Source of the DNA: Arthrobacter sp. ISL-65
Lineage (GTDB): Bacteria > Actinomycetota > Actinomycetes > Actinomycetales > Micrococcaceae
Assembly: GCF_018613795.1 (NCBI RefSeq)
Contig: NZ_JAGGPN010000004.1
Location: forward strand, 40,293 to 104,292
Length of the DNA stretch: 64,000 bases
Reading direction: 5' to 3'
The notes under the pieces were generated by a model. That model was not told the origin of the DNA, ran no database searches, and was given only the letters and a program-made list of their open reading frames with translations. Every line of letters begins with the position of its first letter. Positions within the stretch are counted from its first letter, which is position 1. Made by a program: the position numbers and the translations under genes. This document shows positions 7,832 through 15,680 of the stretch, in pieces.

Positions 7832-9067
7832 ATGCGGACTTTTGGCGTGGAGGAAGAGCTCCTGATCGTTGATCCGGTCAGCGGGGAGCCGCTGGCGCTC
7901 GCCGATGCGCTGCTGGCCGGCCGCAAACTCGCCGCCGACGACGCTCCGGGCAGGCCCCGGCTGCTCAAGAAAAAGGCCGAAGCCAAGTGCGACGACGACG
8001 AAATGGGCCTGAGTGCAGAACTCAAGCTCGAGCAGATCGAGACGCAGACACGCCCGTGCCTGGACCATGCGGAGCTGCTGCGCCAGATCCGCGCCGGCAG
8101 GGCACTTGCCGACGAAGCCGCTCAGGGTCACGGTGCGCGGATTGCCGCCCTGGCCACCTCGCCGCTGGCCCTCTCCAGCCACACGACGCCGGATCCGCGC
8201 TACGCCAGGATGCTGGAACGGTTCGGCCTGACCGCCCAGGAGCAGCTCACCTGCGGCTTCCACGTCCACACCTACATCGAATCTCCGGACGAGGGCGTGG
8301 CTGTGCTGGACAGGATCAGGGACAAGCTGGCCGTCCTGATCGCGCTCAGCGCCAACTCCCCGTTCTGGAACGGCGTGGAAACCGGGTTCGAGAGCTACCG
8401 GACGCAGGCGTGGAACCGCTGGCCGTCGTCGGGCCCGTCTGCCATCTACGGCAGCCTGTCCTCCTACCGGCGCGTGGTGACCCGGCTGCTGGACAGCGGC
8501 GTGGTGCTGGACGAGGGCATGATCTATTTCGACGCACGCCTGTCCCGGAACCATCCCACCGTGGAAGTGCGGGTGGCGGACGTCTGCCTCCGCGCCGAGG
8601 ACGCAGCGCTGATCGCCGTCCTGGTCCGTGCGCTCGTGGAATCGGCATGCCGGGAATGGCGCGAGGGTGTGGAGCCCGCGCCCGTGCCTACGGTGCTGCT
8701 GCGGATGGCAGCATGGCAGGCCAGCAACTTCGGCCTGCGCGGCGAGCTGCTGGATTTCGGCAGCTTCCGGCCCGTGCCGGCCGAGGACGTGGTGAACTCG
8801 CTGGTCGACTTCCTGGAGCCGGTGCTGACCGAGAACGGCGAAATTGAACTGGCCCGGCGGGGCATAGAGGAGCTCTTCGCGCGCGGCACCGGCGCTGCTG
8901 AGCAGCGTAATGTCCGGCAGTTGGTTCTGGACAAAGCAGGGCCCGACGACGGCGGGCTGGGTGCCGTCGTCGCCCACGCCGTGCGCGCCACCCATAAGGG
9001 AGCCGACGGGTACGTCGGCCCCGACGCCGAGCCCGCTCCGGAACTGCTGCGCGTCCGCCAACTCTGA
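7832..9067 (+). CDS. Carboxylate-amine ligase YbdK-type (GCS2 family)
   Basis: A 411-residue member of glutamate-cysteine ligase family 2. The N-terminus [14 protein letters not shown] is the family signature with the catalytic acidic cluster. It continues with an EIETQT-like segment (QIETQTRPC) near 68-77, GFHVHTYI near 149-156 (metal/ATP region), ALSANSPFW and [10 protein letters not shown]. Such enzymes ligate an amine to a carboxylate with ATP; several have weak gamma-glutamylcysteine synthetase activity. Actinobacteria use mycothiol rather than glutathione, so the physiological product is uncertain. It is a single gene flanked on both sides by copies of the GAACGGACAG repeat. Confidence 0.85.
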   Translation: MRTFGVEEELLIVDPVSGEPLALADALLAGRKLAADDAPGRPRLLKKKAEAKCDDDEMGLSAELKLEQIETQTRPCLDHAELLRQIRAGRALADEAAQGHGARIAALATSPLALSSHTTPDPRYARMLERFGLTAQEQLTCGFHVHTYIESPDEGVAVLDRIRDKLAVLIALSANSPFWNGVETGFESYRTQAWNRWPSSGPSAIYGSLSSYRRVVTRLLDSGVVLDEGMIYFDARLSRNHPTVEVRVADVCLRAEDAALIAVLVRALVESACREWREGVEPAPVPTVLLRMAAWQASNFGLRGELLDFGSFRPVPAEDVVNSLVDFLEPVLTENGEIELARRGIEELFARGTGAAEQRNVRQLVLDKAGPDDGGLGAVVAHAVRATHKGADGYVGPDAEPAPELLRVRQL

Positions 9068-9101
9068 CCCCGCACACTCTGACTCGCGCATCCCAAGAGT
9101 A

Positions 9102-9121
9102 GAACGGACAGTTAAGCCCCT
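9102..9121. repeat. Half copy of the palindrome at 7719
   Basis: Twenty bases here are identical to 7725-7744, the left arm and inner flank of the palindrome before the ligase gene. No matching right arm is present downstream. It looks like a decayed or solo arm. The two copies bracket the YbdK-type gene. Confidence 0.7.
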
Positions 9122-9229
9122 CGCGCTGGTGGGGCGGGGATGTTTCCGGTGGTCATTTTCCGGTAAACCGCCTGAAATGTCGGCTGGCTAGGGTGGAAGC
9201 ACAAGACCCGCCAGGGGAAGGAATGGACC

Positions 9230-9883
9230 ATGCGCGTAGGAATCATCAGGGCTTTGACCACCACCGACCGGCGCCTGCTTAACTCGCACGGAAAGCTGCT
9301 CCGGGAGACCTTCGGCTTCGACGTGACAACGCGGTGCGTTCCGGACCAGCCCTCCGGGGTTTATGACGCAGAGTCTTTGCAGCGTGCGGTGCCCAAGGTG
9401 GTGGAACTCGCGCGGGACATGGCGCCGGACGTCGACGCGCTGGTCATCAGCTGCGCTGCCGACCCCGGATTGCCGGAGGTGCGGGCCCTGCTGGATATCC
9501 CGGTGATCGGTGCAGGCTCCGCAGCGGCTGCGGCAGCCCTCTCGTTCGGTGGCCGGGTGGGAGTGCTTGGCCTCAAGCAGTCGGTGCCCGGTCCCATTTC
9601 AGACGCCCTGGGCGACCGCATGCTCCTGATCGACGGCCCCGAAAGCGTGGAGACGCCCGACGGCTTCCTGCTTCCCACCGGCATCTTCGACGCGCTCGCA
9701 GCCGCCCACATGCTGGTGGACGCCGGAGCGGACGTGATCCTGGAGGCCAGTACGGGCCTGACGAGCATCGGCATGGCGGACGTCCTGCGGCGCAGACTGG
9801 GACTTCCGGTCATCGACCCCGTCACGGCCGCCGGCTCCATGCTTGTCTCCGCCCTGGCGTCGCGCGAGCTTCAGGCCGTCTGA
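9230..9883 (+). CDS. Asp/Glu/hydantoin racemase-family protein
   Basis: A 217-residue protein of the aspartate/glutamate/hydantoin racemase superfamily. The first catalytic-type cysteine is present in DALVISCAADPGLPEV (about residue 83), and the ADPG-LPE and VIGAGSAAAAAAL motifs match the two-domain fold. The second, normally catalytic Cys (in an LGCAGM-like motif) is missing: the equivalent stretch is ILEASTGLTSIGM. A classical two-base racemase mechanism is therefore unlikely, and a decarboxylase, isomerase or other one-Cys function fits better. A purine-rich ribosome site (AGGGGAAGGA) precedes the ATG. Neighbours give no pathway. Confidence 0.75.
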   Translation: MRVGIIRALTTTDRRLLNSHGKLLRETFGFDVTTRCVPDQPSGVYDAESLQRAVPKVVELARDMAPDVDALVISCAADPGLPEVRALLDIPVIGAGSAAAAAALSFGGRVGVLGLKQSVPGPISDALGDRMLLIDGPESVETPDGFLLPTGIFDALAAAHMLVDAGADVILEASTGLTSIGMADVLRRRLGLPVIDPVTAAGSMLVSALASRELQAV

Positions 9884-9914
9884 GCCTAGGCGGTTTGAGC
9901 TCAGGCCGCCCGAT

Positions 9915-12467
9915 TCAGGAGCTGTGGGCCTTGGGCATGTTGAGCCGGCGGCGGAGCGTGCCCAAGCTGCTCCGGCTCAACAGCCCCATGACGCGAGTGC
10001 ACAGGGCCCAGTAAGCAATCCCGGCCGCCAGGGACGCCGCCACGGCAAGGGCCGGGCTGGTTGCGGCCAGCAGCGGGTAGACCAGCCAGTGCACGAGGTA
10101 CGCGTAGAGGGAAGCGCTGGCCAGAAGCACCGTCAGGCGCTGCAGCCCCCTGGGCACGGGGAGGGTGGGCAACCAGGTGAGCAGCAGGATTCCGGCAACA
10201 AGCGTCAGCTCACGGTTCGCATCCCCAAAGAAGCACCCGGGGACCGTGAGGATCGCGAGGACTGACACCGCACACCGCTGAATCACCGTCCGGGTCCGGG
10301 CAATGGCCCAGCCCAAGACAAACAGCCACAGGGTCGGCGAGGGGTGGGGAATGCCGGGATCCACGATGTCGTAGCGCGAGAGCAGCGCTAGGCCAGTAAG
10401 GGCAAGCGGAAAGAGCAGCGGGAACCGCCGCTCGGCGCGGTCCGCCCAGGGTATGGCCAACAGGGCCGTCAGGCCCAGAAGGATGTAGACCAGCACCTCG
10501 ATGAACCAGAAGTGCCACTGCGTGGTCACAGCTTCGGGCCCGACCACGGAGTTCAGGAGCAGGACATTGGCCAGCGTATACCGGTCGGTGATCAGGTAGG
10601 CCACGCCGATGAACGCCATGCTGGGCAGCGCCACCCTGGCGACGCTGGTGAGCTGGCGCCTGAACCGGGGAAGCCGTTCCCCGCTGAGCTGGAAACGGGC
10701 GAAGTTGTAGCCGGCCACTGCCATGAGCACGTGGGCCATCCCCGGCCATTTCATCAGCCCCACGTGCGTGCTGACAATGAGCACAATGGCCACGGCCCTC
10801 AACACGATGCTGGTCTCGATCGGGGCAAAGAACCGCCGCATCTTACCGGCAGGCTTTGTCCCCGGGTGCTGCTCCAGGTCGCAGACCGGCCGCACGTGCC
10901 AATCCGACGGGAGATGGCCCAGCAACTGCTCCAGGCGGACAGACGTGGCCACATAGGACAGCGAGTCGCCGCCGAGCGAGACGAACGTATCGCCGTGGCC
11001 GATGTCGGTGCGCTCCAGGGTGTCGCGGAAGATCCCCCGAACGGTTTCCGGTCGGTCCGGCCCCGCACCGGCCGGCGCTGGCTCTGACGGCGCCGGGGTT
11101 GAGAGCGCAAGGACCGCCGGGTAGTCCACCTTTCCGGTGGCCAGGCGGGGGAGATGCTCGACGGCGTGCAGCTCCAGGGCCGTACGGGGCAGCCCGATGC
11201 CCTGGGCGAGGACCTTGGCCAGCAGTTGCGTGTCGTGGCTGCCCTCGACGGCGACCACGAGTCCCTGGTCGGTGCCGGCGCTCGCCGCTTCAATGCCGAG
11301 GTCGGCCAGGATGCGCTCGACCTGGCCGAGGTCAACCCGGAGGCCAACGATCTTGACGAACCGGCTGCGCCGCCCCACGACTTCATAGACACCGGCGGGG
11401 TGTTTCCGGGCCAGATCGCCGGTGCGGAGTTCGTGAATCGCGCGGCCCGCGCCGAGATCTTCGGGTGTCTCCGCGTAGCCGAGCATGACATTGGGCCCGG
11501 TGTAAACGAGTTCGCCGTGCTCGAGGCCGGGAACCGGCTCGATGCGGAAGGCGCCGCCCGGCACAGGGATGCCGATGGCGCCGGGGTGTTCGGCGGCCAG
11601 CGCGGGCGGAAGGTAGGCCATCCGGGCGGTGGCTTCTGTCTGGCCGTACATCACGAACAGCTCCCAGCCCTTCCGGCGGCCGAGCTCGGCGTAGCTCTGC
11701 ACACGATCGGGGGCGAGCCGGCCTCCTGCCTGCGTGACATAGCGCAGGCCGGGGAGGTCCATGCCGGCAAAGCCCACCCGCTCCAGCAGTTCGAAGGTGT
11801 ACGGCACCGCCGCGAACGACGTCGCCCCGCCGGAACGGAAAAGCTCCCAGAAGCACGGGTCAACAACGGACAGGTCAGTGAGCACCAGGCCCGCACCCCG
11901 CAGCAGGTGGCTGTTGATCACGGACAGCCCGTAGCAGTAGGACATCGGCAGAGTGGTTGCGGCGCGGTCTGCCGGGCCGATGTCCAGGTACTCGGCAATC
12001 GACTCCGCATTGGCCTGCAGGTTGGCGGAGGACAGCCGCACAAGCTTGGGCGAACCCGTGGAACCGGAGGTGCTGAGCAGCAGCGCGAGGTCCGGATGGA
12101 GTTCGTGCCTGGTTCCGGGCCTGCGCTCCTCAAGCACCGTCGCTCCGTTGGCAGAGCGCAGCACGACGTCGGGGTCGTATGCGGCCACCAGGGACTCGAG
12201 CGCCGCCGGCTTGTCCTCCGGCAGCAGGATCAGCGGGTGGCCGCCGACCAGGGCAGCGAGATACGCGACCAGCGAGTCGACGTCGTTCGCCGCAGCCAGT
12301 GCCACAAGGCGCCGCTGGCTGCCCAGCCGGAGGGCGAGGGCATCAACCCTGCGTGCCAAGTCCCGGTAGGTGAGAGTGAAATTGTCGGTGAGAATGGCGG
12401 GCCTGTCCCCGTGGCACGCCAGATCGGCGGCAAAGGGCACCCGCGCGAAATCAAGCTGCGTGGTCAC
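9915..12467 (-). CDS. Adenylation-carrier-acyltransferase 3 fusion, iron-regulated
   Basis: An 850-residue three-part protein with a GTG start. Residues 1-455 are an AMP-forming adenylation domain: LLLSTSGSTGSPK (129-141), MYGQTEA (273-279), ELRTGDLARK (346-355), GRRSRFVKIVGLRVD (365-379) and the A10 lysine in LATGKVDY (Lys446). Residues 470-535 are a carrier domain with LGGDSL (phosphopantetheine Ser502). From about 550 to 835 a roughly ten-span acyltransferase-3 domain follows, with the conserved His568 in LRAVAIVLIVSTHVG. A single membrane protein can thus activate an acid, load it on its own carrier and pass it to an acceptor. Upstream lies a DtxR/IdeR-type box, suggesting a siderophore- or envelope-related acyl transfer under iron limitation. 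Substrate and acceptor are unknown; no other siderophore gene is adjacent. Confidence 0.85.
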   Translation of the reverse strand: MTTQLDFARVPFAADLACHGDRPAILTDNFTLTYRDLARRVDALALRLGSQRRLVALAAANDVDSLVAYLAALVGGHPLILLPEDKPAALESLVAAYDPDVVLRSANGATVLEERRPGTRHELHPDLALLLSTSGSTGSPKLVRLSSANLQANAESIAEYLDIGPADRAATTLPMSYCYGLSVINSHLLRGAGLVLTDLSVVDPCFWELFRSGGATSFAAVPYTFELLERVGFAGMDLPGLRYVTQAGGRLAPDRVQSYAELGRRKGWELFVMYGQTEATARMAYLPPALAAEHPGAIGIPVPGGAFRIEPVPGLEHGELVYTGPNVMLGYAETPEDLGAGRAIHELRTGDLARKHPAGVYEVVGRRSRFVKIVGLRVDLGQVERILADLGIEAASAGTDQGLVVAVEGSHDTQLLAKVLAQGIGLPRTALELHAVEHLPRLATGKVDYPAVLALSTPAPSEPAPAGAGPDRPETVRGIFRDTLERTDIGHGDTFVSLGGDSLSYVATSVRLEQLLGHLPSDWHVRPVCDLEQHPGTKPAGKMRRFFAPIETSIVLRAVAIVLIVSTHVGLMKWPGMAHVLMAVAGYNFARFQLSGERLPRFRRQLTSVARVALPSMAFIGVAYLITDRYTLANVLLLNSVVGPEAVTTQWHFWFIEVLVYILLGLTALLAIPWADRAERRFPLLFPLALTGLALLSRYDIVDPGIPHPSPTLWLFVLGWAIARTRTVIQRCAVSVLAILTVPGCFFGDANRELTLVAGILLLTWLPTLPVPRGLQRLTVLLASASLYAYLVHWLVYPLLAATSPALAVAASLAAGIAYWALCTRVMGLLSRSSLGTLRRRLNMPKAHSS

Positions 12468-12476
12468 CGGAAGAGG

Positions 12477-12482
12477 ATATTA
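12477..12482 (-). promoter_or_regulatory. -10 element, probable leaderless start
   Basis: Reading the minus strand, TAATAT at 12482-12477 lies nine bases before the GTG start at 12467. No Shine-Dalgarno is present between them (CCTCTTCCG). The transcript probably begins at the start codon. The element overlaps the iron box. Confidence 0.5.
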
Positions 12483-12498
12483 GTTAAGGCTTACCTAA
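12480..12498. promoter_or_regulatory. DtxR/IdeR-type iron box
   Basis: TTAGTTAAGGCTTACCTAA matches the IdeR consensus TTAGGTTAGGCTAACCTAA at 16 of 19 positions by my alignment. It overlaps the -10 element of the adenylation-carrier-acyltransferase gene and starts 13 bases before its GTG. Iron-loaded repressor bound here would block the promoter. Confidence 0.8.
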
Positions 12499-12649
12499 GT
12501 AAAACCGCCCACGTGCCTGTTACGCCGTGCGATACCCAAGCCATGACGCCGTCGCACGAGGCCAAGGCGGCCTTATGGCACTGTCCGGAAGATTCCGGCC
12601 GGCATTTCATTACGTCCGTCAGCCGCTGAGGAGCAGGTTGCGACGGCGG

Positions 12650-13033
12650 CTAAGCCACTCCGGTCCATCGGGCCGGCCCGGCAGGTGCCGCCGGCCTGCA
12701 CAGCGGCGAACCGGGAGCCTCTGACGACGTACGCTTCTTGCCGAATCCCTGCCTGCGGTGGTCGACCCGTGCCGGGAGAACCTGGGCAGACGCAGTCGCA
12801 GGGGCCGAAACGGCCGTCTGAACCGGATCGGATTCTGTCATCGGAGCTGCCGCCGGCGAGAGGTCCGTGATGAGCCCCGTCCCGGCGCATTCGCGTACGT
12901 CGGCGATTCCGGCCGCAGCCGCGCGCTTGTCCTCGAAGGGTGCGGAGACAGCCAGCACGGATCCATCGGGGGCTTTCAGCCGGAACCGGAACTGGGACTC
13001 TGCGTCAACAAAAACTTCGAATACTCCGGCCAT
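12650..13033 (-). CDS. DUF1508 (YegP-like) protein
   Basis: A 127-residue protein starting at MAGVFEVFVDAESQF; the upstream in-frame extension has no family similarity. Residues 3-60 match the DUF1508 fold: FEVFVD, FRFRLKAPDGSVLAVS, a short helix and GIADVRECA. The segment after about residue 65 is Ala/Pro/Ser-rich, ends in basic RRQGFGKKRTSS, and looks disordered. One copy of the domain is present where E. coli YegP has two. The function is unknown. Confidence 0.75.
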   Translation of the reverse strand: MAGVFEVFVDAESQFRFRLKAPDGSVLAVSAPFEDKRAAAAGIADVRECAGTGLITDLSPAAAPMTESDPVQTAVSAPATASAQVLPARVDHRRQGFGKKRTSSEAPGSPLCRPAAPAGPARWTGVA

Positions 13034-13359
13034 GGCTGTCCTTCCGGTCAGGGAGGCTGCGCGCAGCGTCTTCGCGGCCGCGGCCCCGAACGCATCGCTG
13101 CGTCTGTCCTTGGGTGGGGTGCTGAACCGACAGGGTTTGATCGGTTCATCGGTGTCATTAGAGTCTGCCCAGTGCACACGGAGCCTAACAAGACCATCCG
13201 TGTAAACCCTGGGTAAACCCTGCTGGTCCACCCACTAAACCGTGCCGCACCCGCGTTCTCAAGGACGCCAGAAATGAAGGGACGTGCAGCGCAACCCAGA
13301 TTCACACCCCGCCATTGAAGGATGAAACAGCCGGCCCGTAAGAGCCAGATCTAAAAAGG
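13034..13359. other. Intergenic stretch, little structure
   Basis: About 325 bases between the DUF1508 gene and metZ, both on the minus strand. It must hold the DUF1508 promoter. A short direct repeat of GTAAACCCTG (near 13201 and 13213) and an AGATCT pair around 13349-13368 at the end of metZ are the only patterns I see. No ORF with family character is present. Confidence 0.4.
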
Positions 13360-14568
13360 TCAGATCTGCTTGAGCGCCTGCTCCAGGTCCGCCACGAGGT
13401 CATCCGCGTCCTCCAGGCCTACGGACAGCCGCACCACTCCATCGCTCAGCCCGATCGCGGCGCGTCCTTCCGGCCCCATGGCCCGGTGCGTCGTGGTGGC
13501 GGGATGGGTGATCAGCGACTTCGCGTCGCCCAAATTGTTGGAGATGTCGATGATCTTCAGGGCGTCCAGCAGCGCGAAGGCGGCTTCCTTGCCCGACTGG
13601 CCGGCCGTCGTCGCAAGCTCCAGCGTGAGGACGGTGCCGCCGGCCTTCATCTGCTTGGCCGCCAGTTCGAACTGCGGGTGCGACTTGAGCAGAGGGTACT
13701 TCACCCAGCTAACGGCGGGCTGGGCCTCCAGCCATTCGGCCAGGCGCAGCGCCGTGGCGGACGAGTGGTTCACGCGCAGCGCCATGGTCTCCAGTCCCTT
13801 GGTGAGGACCCAGGCATTGAACGAGGAGAGCGCCGGACCAGTGTGGCGCATGAGCTGCTTGACCGGGCCGTCGATGAATTCCTTGGTGCCCAGGATGGCT
13901 CCGCCCATCACCCGGCCCTGGCCGTCGATGTGCTTGGTGCCGGAGTAGACCACCACGTCCGCGCCGAGGTCTCCGCAGCGCTGCAGCAGCGGGGTGGCGA
14001 AGACGTTGTCCGCCACAACCTTGGCGCCGGCGGCGTGGGCGAGTTCGCTGACCGCCGCGATGTCCACGATTTCCTGCATGGGATTGGACGGGGATTCGAA
14101 GAAGACGGCCGTGGTGGGCACCGAGAGGGCCGCGCGCCACTGTTCGAGGTCCGGACCGTCCACGAACACCGTCTCCACACCCCAGCGCGGCAGGATTTCG
14201 TTGAGGATCACGAAGCAGGAGCCGAACAAGGAACGGCTGGCGACCACGCGGTCCCCGGCCCCGAGCAGGGCGCCCAGGGCGGTGAACACGGCGGACATTC
14301 CGGACGCCGTCGCAAAGCACGCCTCGGTGCCTTCGAGGAGGCGGAGCCGTTCCTGGAAGGTGGCCACCGACGGGTTGCCGTAGCGCGAGTAGACGAAGCG
14401 TTCGTCCTCGCCGGTGAAGGCGCGCTCGGCGGCTGCGGCGGACTCGTAGACGAACCCGGAGTTGAGGAAAACGGGCTCGGTGGTCTCTTGGAAATTGGTG
14501 CGGTCAAGCCCGCCGCGGACGGCCTGGGTATCGGGGCTCCAGCCGGCGGCGTCGTGATTAAAGGTCAA
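13360..14568 (-). CDS. metZ: O-succinylhomoserine sulfhydrylase
   Basis: A 402-residue PLP enzyme of the cystathionine gamma-synthase family. It joins sulfide to O-succinylhomoserine (or acetylhomoserine) to give homocysteine for methionine synthesis. The PLP lysine is Lys212 in VYSGTKHIDGQGR; other family marks are RYGNPSVATFQERL, ATASGMSAVF, ADNVFATPLLQ and ISNNLGDAKSLITHPATTTH. The GTKHIDGQGR loop is more typical of MetZ than of MetY or MetB. It is the last gene of an operon headed by a SAM-IV riboswitch, with a rhodanese gene ending one base before its start, which supports a sulfur-assimilation role. Confidence 0.92.
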   Translation of the reverse strand: MTFNHDAAGWSPDTQAVRGGLDRTNFQETTEPVFLNSGFVYESAAAAERAFTGEDERFVYSRYGNPSVATFQERLRLLEGTEACFATASGMSAVFTALGALLGAGDRVVASRSLFGSCFVILNEILPRWGVETVFVDGPDLEQWRAALSVPTTAVFFESPSNPMQEIVDIAAVSELAHAAGAKVVADNVFATPLLQRCGDLGADVVVYSGTKHIDGQGRVMGGAILGTKEFIDGPVKQLMRHTGPALSSFNAWVLTKGLETMALRVNHSSATALRLAEWLEAQPAVSWVKYPLLKSHPQFELAAKQMKAGGTVLTLELATTAGQSGKEAAFALLDALKIIDISNNLGDAKSLITHPATTTHRAMGPEGRAAIGLSDGVVRLSVGLEDADDLVADLEQALKQI

Positions 14569-14569
14569 C

Positions 14570-14980
14570 TTAGTTCTTTCCCAGGTTCGTCGGCAGGCCG
14601 CGGTTCTTCCAGCCGTTCACGGTGCGCTCACCGTAGCGGTCGGGTTCGCCCTCGAAGCCTTCGAGCACGTTGTAGGCGGTGAAACCCGCCTGGGTGGCGG
14701 CTATTGCCGCCGCGATGGAGCGCTGGCCGGAGCGGCACAGGAAAATCAGCTCCACGCCCGTGTCCTCCGGCGCCTGCTGCTTCAGCTGCTCGACGAAGTC
14801 GGGGTTGGGAATGCCGCCGGGGAAGGTCCACTGGATGAACAGGGGATCGTTGTCCGTCGCCTTAGTGTCCGGAACGCCGATGTGCGCCCATTCGCCCTCG
14901 GTGCGGACATCCACCAGGACGGCGCCCTGTTCGAGCTTGGCCCAGGCGTCCTGCGGGGTGAGGTCTCCGGCGTAGCTCAT
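14570..14980 (-). CDS. Rhodanese-like sulfurtransferase
   Basis: A 136-residue single rhodanese domain. The active-site loop is CRSGQRS with the persulfide Cys82, followed by the helix IAAAIAATQAGFTAYNVLEGFEG. The N-terminal LVDVRTEGEWAHIG is the other family mark. It lies between DUF1737 and metZ in a methionine-type operon and overlaps DUF1737 by four bases. A role in handing sulfur toward homocysteine formation is a reasonable inference, not proven by the sequence. Confidence 0.88.
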   Translation of the reverse strand: MSYAGDLTPQDAWAKLEQGAVLVDVRTEGEWAHIGVPDTKATDNDPLFIQWTFPGGIPNPDFVEQLKQQAPEDTGVELIFLCRSGQRSIAAAIAATQAGFTAYNVLEGFEGEPDRYGERTVNGWKNRGLPTNLGKN

Positions 14981-15285
14981 GCGTGGCCCTCGTAAGCTTC
15001 TTCGGCGAGGTCCTCGTCGGAGTCCAGCCGGTCCACAGCGGTGGCGACGGCGGCGTCAGCGGTGGCGATGGCGGCGGGCAGGATCAGGGCCTGGGCCACG
15101 ATGACGGCGGTGCCGTTGAAGGTGGCGGCAGGGCTGCCGTGCAGCACGTACCCCTCCGCGAGGGCGGCCGAGATGCGCTCACAGAACGCACGGTCGTCCG
15201 GTCCCGTGATCAGGCGGTAGGACAGCTTTTCCTCGGGTTTATCCTGCTGGGATGGCAGCGTTGCAACGGCGGGGGCGTCTGACAC
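14977..15285 (-). CDS. DUF1737 domain protein
   Basis: A 102-residue protein with a GTG start, chosen because AAAAGGAG lies at a good distance upstream. Residues 20-60 match DUF1737: LSYRLITGPDDRAFCERISAALAEGYVLHGSPAATFNG, with a Tyr-Gly-x-x-Leu-His-Gly core. The rest is Ala-rich and ends in an acidic helix. It is the first gene after the SAM-IV riboswitch and is coupled to the rhodanese gene through an ATGA overlap. The domain has no established function; its place in this operon suggests a link to sulfur amino acid metabolism. Confidence 0.8.
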   Translation of the reverse strand: MSDAPAVATLPSQQDKPEEKLSYRLITGPDDRAFCERISAALAEGYVLHGSPAATFNGTAVIVAQALILPAAIATADAAVATAVDRLDSDEDLAEEAYEGHA

Positions 15286-15304
15286 GACGGATCTCCTTTT
15301 CTCA

Positions 15305-15417
15305 CGCTTGCAGCTCGAAGTGGTCGATATGCCGAGTATTCACCTGAGGCACCCCGCCGTGGAAGGAGGGTTGCCGACCGGCCAGTCAGGGCTTAACACC
15401 GGTACTCATTACTCCCC
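15305..15417 (-). promoter_or_regulatory. SAM-IV riboswitch
   Basis: On the minus strand the actinobacterial SAM-IV signature appears in order: TAATGAGTACCGGTGTTAAG, then CGGCAACCCTCC, CCACGGCGGGGTGCC and CAGGTGAATACTC. The P1 helix can form between GAGTA (15414-15410) and TACTC (15338-15334). It precedes the DUF1737-rhodanese-metZ operon by about 50 bases. S-adenosylmethionine should turn the operon off. The 3' boundary is approximate. Confidence 0.88.
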
Positions 15418-15432
15418 AAAAACGTAACACTC

Positions 15433-15461
15433 ACGACGGCGGCGCGCACCGCCGCCGTCGT
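15433..15461. terminator. GC-rich hairpin upstream of SAM-IV
   Basis: Perfect 12-base arms ACGACGGCGGCG and complement around a five-base loop (CGCAC). No T-run follows on either strand. It lies just 5' of the riboswitch on the minus strand and could be a terminator or a transcript 5' structure. Confidence 0.4.
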
Positions 15462-15549
15462 CATCTTGCGTAACGCATCAAACAGCAACGTGGGCCCACG
15501 CCCGCCGGATTCCCTGGCCGAGCCTGCGAGGGAAGGGAGCGGGTGCGGA

Positions 15550-15598
15550 GGGTCACTTACGGCCCAATCGGGGCTGCGGAAGCGACCGTAAGTGACCC
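15550..15598. repeat. Long-arm intergenic palindrome
   Basis: Perfect 13-base arms GGGTCACTTACGG (15550-15562) and complement (15586-15598) with a 23-base loop. It lies between divergent genes, so it cannot simply be a terminator of either. It belongs to the recurrent palindrome set of this window. Confidence 0.7.
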
Positions 15599-15680
15599 CG
15601 CGTTGCGGTTACAAAGCAGGTGGCCGGGAGGATAATGACGGGAGATGAACCGCCGTAACGCCGGATGAAACCAGGCCGCA

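Noticed and set aside
7670..9091. 473-residue minus-strand ORF opposite the YbdK-type ligase
   Set aside because: Shadow frame; the plus-strand protein has clear family motifs.
11154..12629. 491-residue plus-strand ORF opposite the adenylation domain
   Set aside because: Shadow of the minus-strand fusion gene; no motifs.
13349..13368. Terminator at the metZ 3' end
   Set aside because: Two AGATCT copies give only a weak hairpin, and each hexamer is itself palindromic.
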